Below, in pieces: positions 59,835-64,000 of a stretch of 64,000 bases of DNA. This DNA is from Anthracocystis setariae (lineage: Eukaryota; Basidiomycota; Ustilaginomycetes; Ustilaginales; Ustilaginaceae). Location: NCBI GenBank assembly GCA_928724745.1, contig CAKMXJ010000003.1:744001-808000 (forward strand). The letters are read 5' to 3'. How positions within the stretch are numbered: the first letter of the stretch is position 1; every line of letters starts with the position of its first letter. Under the pieces are notes generated by a model that ran no database searches, was not told the DNA's origin, and saw only the letters and a list, made by a program, of their open reading frames with translations. The position numbers were made by a program, and so were the translations under genes.

Positions 59835-62800
59835 ATGGCAGCGCGTGAGCTGCTTCAGGTTCTCCTGCCAGGGAATGCGGCCATTCTCTCCGCTTCCGTC
59901 CCTTCGTCCGCATCGACAACGGTCCACGACCTGATCGTTGCCCTCCTGACCGACCTCACAAACAAACAACACCTCACCGCCGCCTTCGGATCCCACTTTC
60001 AGCCATGGACGTCAGCTACCTCAAACGACTACGAAACTTCCGAGAAATGGCTCATAGACCACTCAGGCCAGTTATGGGCGATTCAATCTGTCCAGGTAGC
60101 CGAGCCCAACCATGAATGGAAAGAAGACGAGCTCAATGCGATCCAAGATGGCATCGTACCACTTCAGATGGGCGTTTTCGGTCTTCTGCGCACTCTCGCT
60201 GACGGCCCAAAAACATCTCAACAACCCCAAGAACAGCTGCCACTTGCCGATCTGTCATCACCGACCGCCTTCTCCGACTTTCTGTTGTCCTCTCACCTCC
60301 ACACACCACGACTTCGTCTCGTCTGTGGCACTCCCGGTCTGAGCTTACGGCTGCGATTCGGACATGTACCCGAGATCTACGATGGATGGGATCAGCGAAC
60401 TTGGTATCTTCCAGCTGACGCTACAAGCCAAGGCGCAACAGGCGTAGGCTCGACTGTCGGCGAGGTCATTGAAGCCGTATGCGAAGAGCTAGGCGTTCGC
60501 AGAGTCGTTCTGCAAGGAAGCAAGTCCGCCCGAGTTGTCTACGCGCTAGCACCACTTCCTTCCACTCCAGCCTCGGCACCCGCTCCCATGCCACCCCCTG
60601 CCGCTTTCCCGGACACGGCGTCCCTACCGCGACTCATCCGCGAGCTCGACACATTAGATCCCGCGTTCATGTTCACCGTCAGTGCAAGTTGGCTCTCCAA
60701 GCTCGGAACCGTTGCGCAAGGATTCTCGAAACATGCCCGTCGTCAAGGCTCTTCAACCAGTGTCCCAGCTGGTCAAGTCACAGCTAACGAGAATGGCCCA
60801 CCGACTCTCTCGACTTCACCGACCAAGCAAGGCGCGAATAGACTCGGCATGCTTGGATTGTGGGGATCGGCCAGCGTGAGCAAGGCTACTGCAGCTTTAC
60901 TACCTTCGTTCTCTCCATCATCAAGGAGCACATCTCAGACGTCAACCACTACCGGCGATGCCGATCTAGACGCCCTCGCTTTGGAGCTCCCTTCGACGAG
61001 TTCGTCAACAGGACAAGACGACGATGACGATGACGATGCAGGTGGCACGCTCAAGGGAAGCAAGCCAACCACCCCTGCCCTGGCCGACGCCGCATTGTCA
61101 GAGGAATCTGCATTTCAAGGCGCGCTGAGGCGAGAGGCTGCTCCAGCCACTCCTATTCAGGATAGCATCGACATGCCCAAAAATCGCCGTCAACACACTC
61201 CCTCGGCGACCGCACGACTCAGCAAGATGTTCGAGGGCTGGATCGGCGGCGGTGGTGAGCCAGGTTCGCCTTCGTCCACAAAGCTCGGCAACGGAACTGC
61301 CGAACTGCCAGAGACGCCGACAAACCCGAACGCACGCCGTGTCCCAGGCACCGTCGGTCGCAGCGGAAAGACCTTCAGTGTGAGTGGACCCTTGGAACTC
61401 GAAAGTGATAGTAGCAACGTGTCGCGTTCGCCCTCCATAGGTTCTCTGAACCAGCTCTCCCCAGCGACAGCAGACCTCGACGATCAAGATGAGCTCTCAA
61501 CACGATTCGAAAAGCTTATGCTCGATCTGGGCATCAAAGGGACCAGTCGCTCAGCAATGCTGGCTCTGCCCGACGACCGCAAGCGCTTCCTCATCAGCCA
61601 GAACGAGGCAGCCATGTCTTCGACGCCGTCAAAGATACGCAACTCTGCCGCGCCAGTCTCACCGACATTGAGCACCGCGTCAGAAACGATCAACAGATCC
61701 TCGGTCATCCCTGTAGGCTGGTCGAACCGCTTCAGCATTGCGAGTATTGCCTCGTGGGCCGCTAGTGACCAAGGCACTTTGGCAAAGGATGTTGACTCCA
61801 GCCCCCGCACCAGCATGTCTGCCGATATGTCCAGTCAAGGCAGTGGCAGTACTCGAACCACTGTAATGTCCGAGGCCAGTTCGGCCGGATCGCTGGAACC
61901 CAAACATCCCAGCAATGGCGATGGTACCATCAGGGCACATCATACAGGCAGTAGCGCTGGTGTCGCGGCCAGTCTGTTCACCAGCTGGTGGGGTGGAGGC
62001 AGCTCTTTCAATGGCCAGCAGGCTCAAGTCGGCGAAGACGAACGCAACGCGGCCATGGGGCATGTTTCCAAGCTCAAGGACGCCAAGCTGAGTCGCAAGG
62101 ATCTCTTCAAGCACTTACTGTCACTGCGTGTCACGCTCAGTAGTGCAAAGGTTTCTTGGATCGACAGCTTCCTTCATTGTGACGGCCTTGGTGCTTTGGA
62201 GCACGTCATGCAGCAGGAGACGGACGGCATCGTCAACAGCCTGAATAGCAAGTCAAAGCATGTTGAGCGCAAAGAAATGTCGGACGCCATCTTGCTGGAA
62301 GTGGTCAAATGCCTACGAACGCTCATGAACATCGAACTTGGCTTTGAAAAGGTGCTGGACCAACCCAACCTGGTCAGCTACATTGCCTTTGCCCTCCGAT
62401 CTCCCTCCTACAAGCTTCGACTTCAGATTGCTGATGTGCTTGCCGCCTTGTGTGTGCTTTCGCTCGACGACGGTCACCGCATGGTCTGTGGGGCTCTGTC
62501 AGAGCTCAAGGTGGTTACTGGGGAACGCTTCCGCTTTGCTTTCTTAGTTGAGGATCTCAAGCCAATTCCTTCGAACAACTCGATCGGCGATGTTTGGGAT
62601 ACTTCAACAGACCTTGACGATGCTGAAGCAAGCGAAGCCATCGAGTGGGAATATAAAGCGGCTGCTATGGTGCTGGTCAACGCGATCACCAACAGTCCGG
62701 AAGATCTCGAGGAGAGGATCTCGCTTCGTGACGAGTTCGCTCGTCGCGGTCTCAACGAAGTGCTCGTATCGCTTCGGTACGTCGATCCACCGGAAAGCCT

Positions 62801-64000
62801 AGCGACACAGATTCAAGTCTACATCGAGGAAAAGCAGGAAGACCAAGACGAACTCCATGACCGAGCACTACATTTTGGCGGCCAGGATCATGGCGATGAC
62901 AGCATGTCAGACCTCGGCGAGGCCGGAGAAATCCTTCGCAGTGCGCAAGATGCTCACGAGGATCTCTATCCGATCATGATCTCAATCCTGCGTCACACGT
63001 CCAGCATCCTCGACCGTGACGTTGACCATCAATTCAAGACGGATCTGCTCTTTGTTGTCGACAAGTACGTGGAACAGTCGGTACATGTGGCAGACTTTGA
63101 CGAAGGCTGGCGAAGCTTTATGCGCTCTTACCTCGCAAACATCCAGCATCTGGTAGGCAAGCAGGCTATGATCAAGGCGAATAGGATGAGCGACACGAGC
63201 ACCGTGCCCAGTAGCTTCATCGAGGAGCTCGAGGGTCTCCGAGCCAAAGTTGAGGAGCTTAGCGACGACAAAGCCAAGCTTAGAACCAAGCTCAATGAAC
63301 AGACAGCCGAAGTCATCACACTTCGAAGTCTGCCAGGCGCCGCTGCTCTTCGTCAGGAACCGGTCGACACCGAGAGCGGACCCTCAGGCCCACCGTCCAC
63401 GCTGCCAAAGCGAGGTGATAAGGAGAACTTTGCAGGTGTCATTCAGCGATTGGTCTCAAAGGAGAAACAAGTCCTCGAGCTTCAAGCAGAGCTCGACCAT
63501 TTGACGTCTGCATCGAAGCCAAACGAGCGCATGGATGGCGACGAGCGAGCCAAGAAAGATCGTTTGGAGCGCAATCGTCAGTGGACCAACTTGATGGACG
63601 AAATCGCACGCCACAAAGAGCAGCTCGCCGAGTCCGAAGCCACCGTCGAGTCGAAAGAAAGAGAGATCAAGTATCTAAAGCGAGCCCTCGAGGCTGTCTA
63701 CGGACGTTTCCAGAATGGGATCGCACAGGCCCAAGAGGAAGCGGAAGCAAAAGACAAGGAAGCGGAAGCATCCAAAGCCAGCACAGCTGATTCAGAGATC
63801 GAGGCAGACATGATGGCTCGCCGCACTATCGAGGCGCTAAGCAAGAAGGACGCCGAAATATCCGAGCTGCGTGCTGATGTGGCGAAGCTGCAGGAGAAGG
63901 CGCTCAAGTCCATGGATGCCACCAAGAATGCGGACCAGACTGAAGCGCTGCAGGCTGAGCTTGGCGCGCGAGACAGGCAAATCGAGAGGTTGAAGGGAGA
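59835..64000 (+). CDS. Formin (GBD-FH3 region), truncated by the window edge
   Basis: The open frame runs from the ATG at 59835 to the right edge, 1388 codons and incomplete. Formins nucleate and elongate unbranched actin filaments at polarised sites. A long N-terminal extension (about 1-550) precedes the usual start; it contains a segment (about 205-240, TVGEVIEAVCEELGVRRVVL) that may be a Ras-association-like fold, and acidic/Ser-rich linkers. The GTPase-binding domain begins near 558 (FEKLMLDLGIKGTSRSAML) and runs into FH3 (LSRKDLFKHLLSLRVTL from 752; VEVVKCLRTLMNIELGF-like blocks; YLANIQHLVGKQAMIKANRM). Coiled coils follow at about 1128-1160 and from about 1240 to the edge. FH1, FH2 and DAD would lie beyond the window. 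In the maize smut, Cdc42-linked Drf1 is a candidate orthologue; I do not assign it. Confidence 0.9.
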   Translation, partial: MAARELLQVLLPGNAAILSASVPSSASTTVHDLIVALLTDLTNKQHLTAAFGSHFQPWTSATSNDYETSEKWLIDHSGQLWAIQSVQVAEPNHEWKEDELNAIQDGIVPLQMGVFGLLRTLADGPKTSQQPQEQLPLADLSSPTAFSDFLLSSHLHTPRLRLVCGTPGLSLRLRFGHVPEIYDGWDQRTWYLPADATSQGATGVGSTVGEVIEAVCEELGVRRVVLQGSKSARVVYALAPLPSTPASAPAPMPPPAAFPDTASLPRLIRELDTLDPAFMFTVSASWLSKLGTVAQGFSKHARRQGSSTSVPAGQVTANENGPPTLSTSPTKQGANRLGMLGLWGSASVSKATAALLPSFSPSSRSTSQTSTTTGDADLDALALELPSTSSSTGQDDDDDDDAGGTLKGSKPTTPALADAALSEESAFQGALRREAAPATPIQDSIDMPKNRRQHTPSATARLSKMFEGWIGGGGEPGSPSSTKLGNGTAELPETPTNPNARRVPGTVGRSGKTFSVSGPLELESDSSNVSRSPSIGSLNQLSPATADLDDQDELSTRFEKLMLDLGIKGTSRSAMLALPDDRKRFLISQNEAAMSSTPSKIRNSAAPVSPTLSTASETINRSSVIPVGWSNRFSIASIASWAASDQGTLAKDVDSSPRTSMSADMSSQGSGSTRTTVMSEASSAGSLEPKHPSNGDGTIRAHHTGSSAGVAASLFTSWWGGGSSFNGQQAQVGEDERNAAMGHVSKLKDAKLSRKDLFKHLLSLRVTLSSAKVSWIDSFLHCDGLGALEHVMQQETDGIVNSLNSKSKHVERKEMSDAILLEVVKCLRTLMNIELGFEKVLDQPNLVSYIAFALRSPSYKLRLQIADVLAALCVLSLDDGHRMVCGALSELKVVTGERFRFAFLVEDLKPIPSNNSIGDVWDTSTDLDDAEASEAIEWEYKAAAMVLVNAITNSPEDLEERISLRDEFARRGLNEVLVSLRYVDPPESLATQIQVYIEEKQEDQDELHDRALHFGGQDHGDDSMSDLGEAGEILRSAQDAHEDLYPIMISILRHTSSILDRDVDHQFKTDLLFVVDKYVEQSVHVADFDEGWRSFMRSYLANIQHLVGKQAMIKANRMSDTSTVPSSFIEELEGLRAKVEELSDDKAKLRTKLNEQTAEVITLRSLPGAAALRQEPVDTESGPSGPPSTLPKRGDKENFAGVIQRLVSKEKQVLELQAELDHLTSASKPNERMDGDERAKKDRLERNRQWTNLMDEIARHKEQLAESEATVESKEREIKYLKRALEAVYGRFQNGIAQAQEEAEAKDKEAEASKASTADSEIEADMMARRTIEALSKKDAEISELRADVAKLQEKALKSMDATKNADQTEALQAELGARDRQIERLKG

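Noticed and set aside
1..64000. CRISPR array, bacterial operon or secondary-metabolite cluster
   Set aside because: No spaced identical repeats of CRISPR type, the genes have introns and a nuclear tRNA intron, and the enzymes present do not form a pathway.

Overview
The window looks like nuclear DNA of a basidiomycete fungus, most likely a smut-type (Ustilaginomycotina) genome. This is an inference from GC-rich, mostly intronless genes with short (about 75-190 nt) introns where present, a basidiomycete-type 5S rRNA, and family content: betaine-lipid synthase, glyoxal oxidase, a VelB-type velvet factor, chitin deacetylase and a formin with a long N-terminal extension. The species cannot be fixed from sequence reading alone.

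Layout. 1-5.8 kb: an intron-containing tRNA-Arg(UCU), SRP68 (-), and a decayed Tc1/mariner-type element with matched terminal inverted repeats and a relic transposase end. 5.8-14.6 kb: two-exon BTA1 (+), a 2-oxoglutarate/Fe(II) oxygenase (+), a GT15 mannosyltransferase (-) and a C2H2-like zinc-finger protein (+). 14.8-19.7 kb: a complete-looking tyrosine-recombinase retrotransposon (Ngaro/DIRS group) with split direct repeats, coding on the minus strand for a zinc-knuckle Gag, RT-RNase H, and a recombinase in an overlapping frame. 20.6-34 kb: UTP12 (-), PSY2/PPP4R3 (+), three-exon peroxisomal D-amino-acid oxidase (+), six-exon Maf-type nucleotide pyrophosphatase with one GC-AG intron (+), and a tiny three-exon COX7 (-). 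34-49 kb: glyoxal oxidase (+), GNAT acetyltransferase (-), a 1304-residue protein of unknown function (+), two-exon VAC8 (+), two-exon COX13 (-), velvet factor (-). 52-64 kb: POP4 (+), chitin deacetylase (-), a dispersed 5S rRNA gene (+), mitoribosomal mS23 (-), and the 5' two thirds or so of a formin running off the right edge (+).

Most genes are unrelated housekeeping functions: protein targeting (SRP68), ribosome and tRNA maturation (UTP12, POP4), mitochondrial respiration and translation (COX7, COX13, mS23), phosphatase signalling (PSY2), vacuole and actin polarity (VAC8, formin), and wall or secreted enzymes (GT15 protein, chitin deacetylase, glyoxal oxidase). There is no biosynthetic cluster. 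The most unusual locus is the YR retrotransposon, with its -1 frame recombinase that lacks a suitable ATG, its TAA/ATG junction between Gag and RT, and its A1...B1-A2-B2 repeat layout. Several intergenic regions are 1-3 kb long, show no clear gene, and are rich in a recurrent GTACTGTA/TACAGTAC word.
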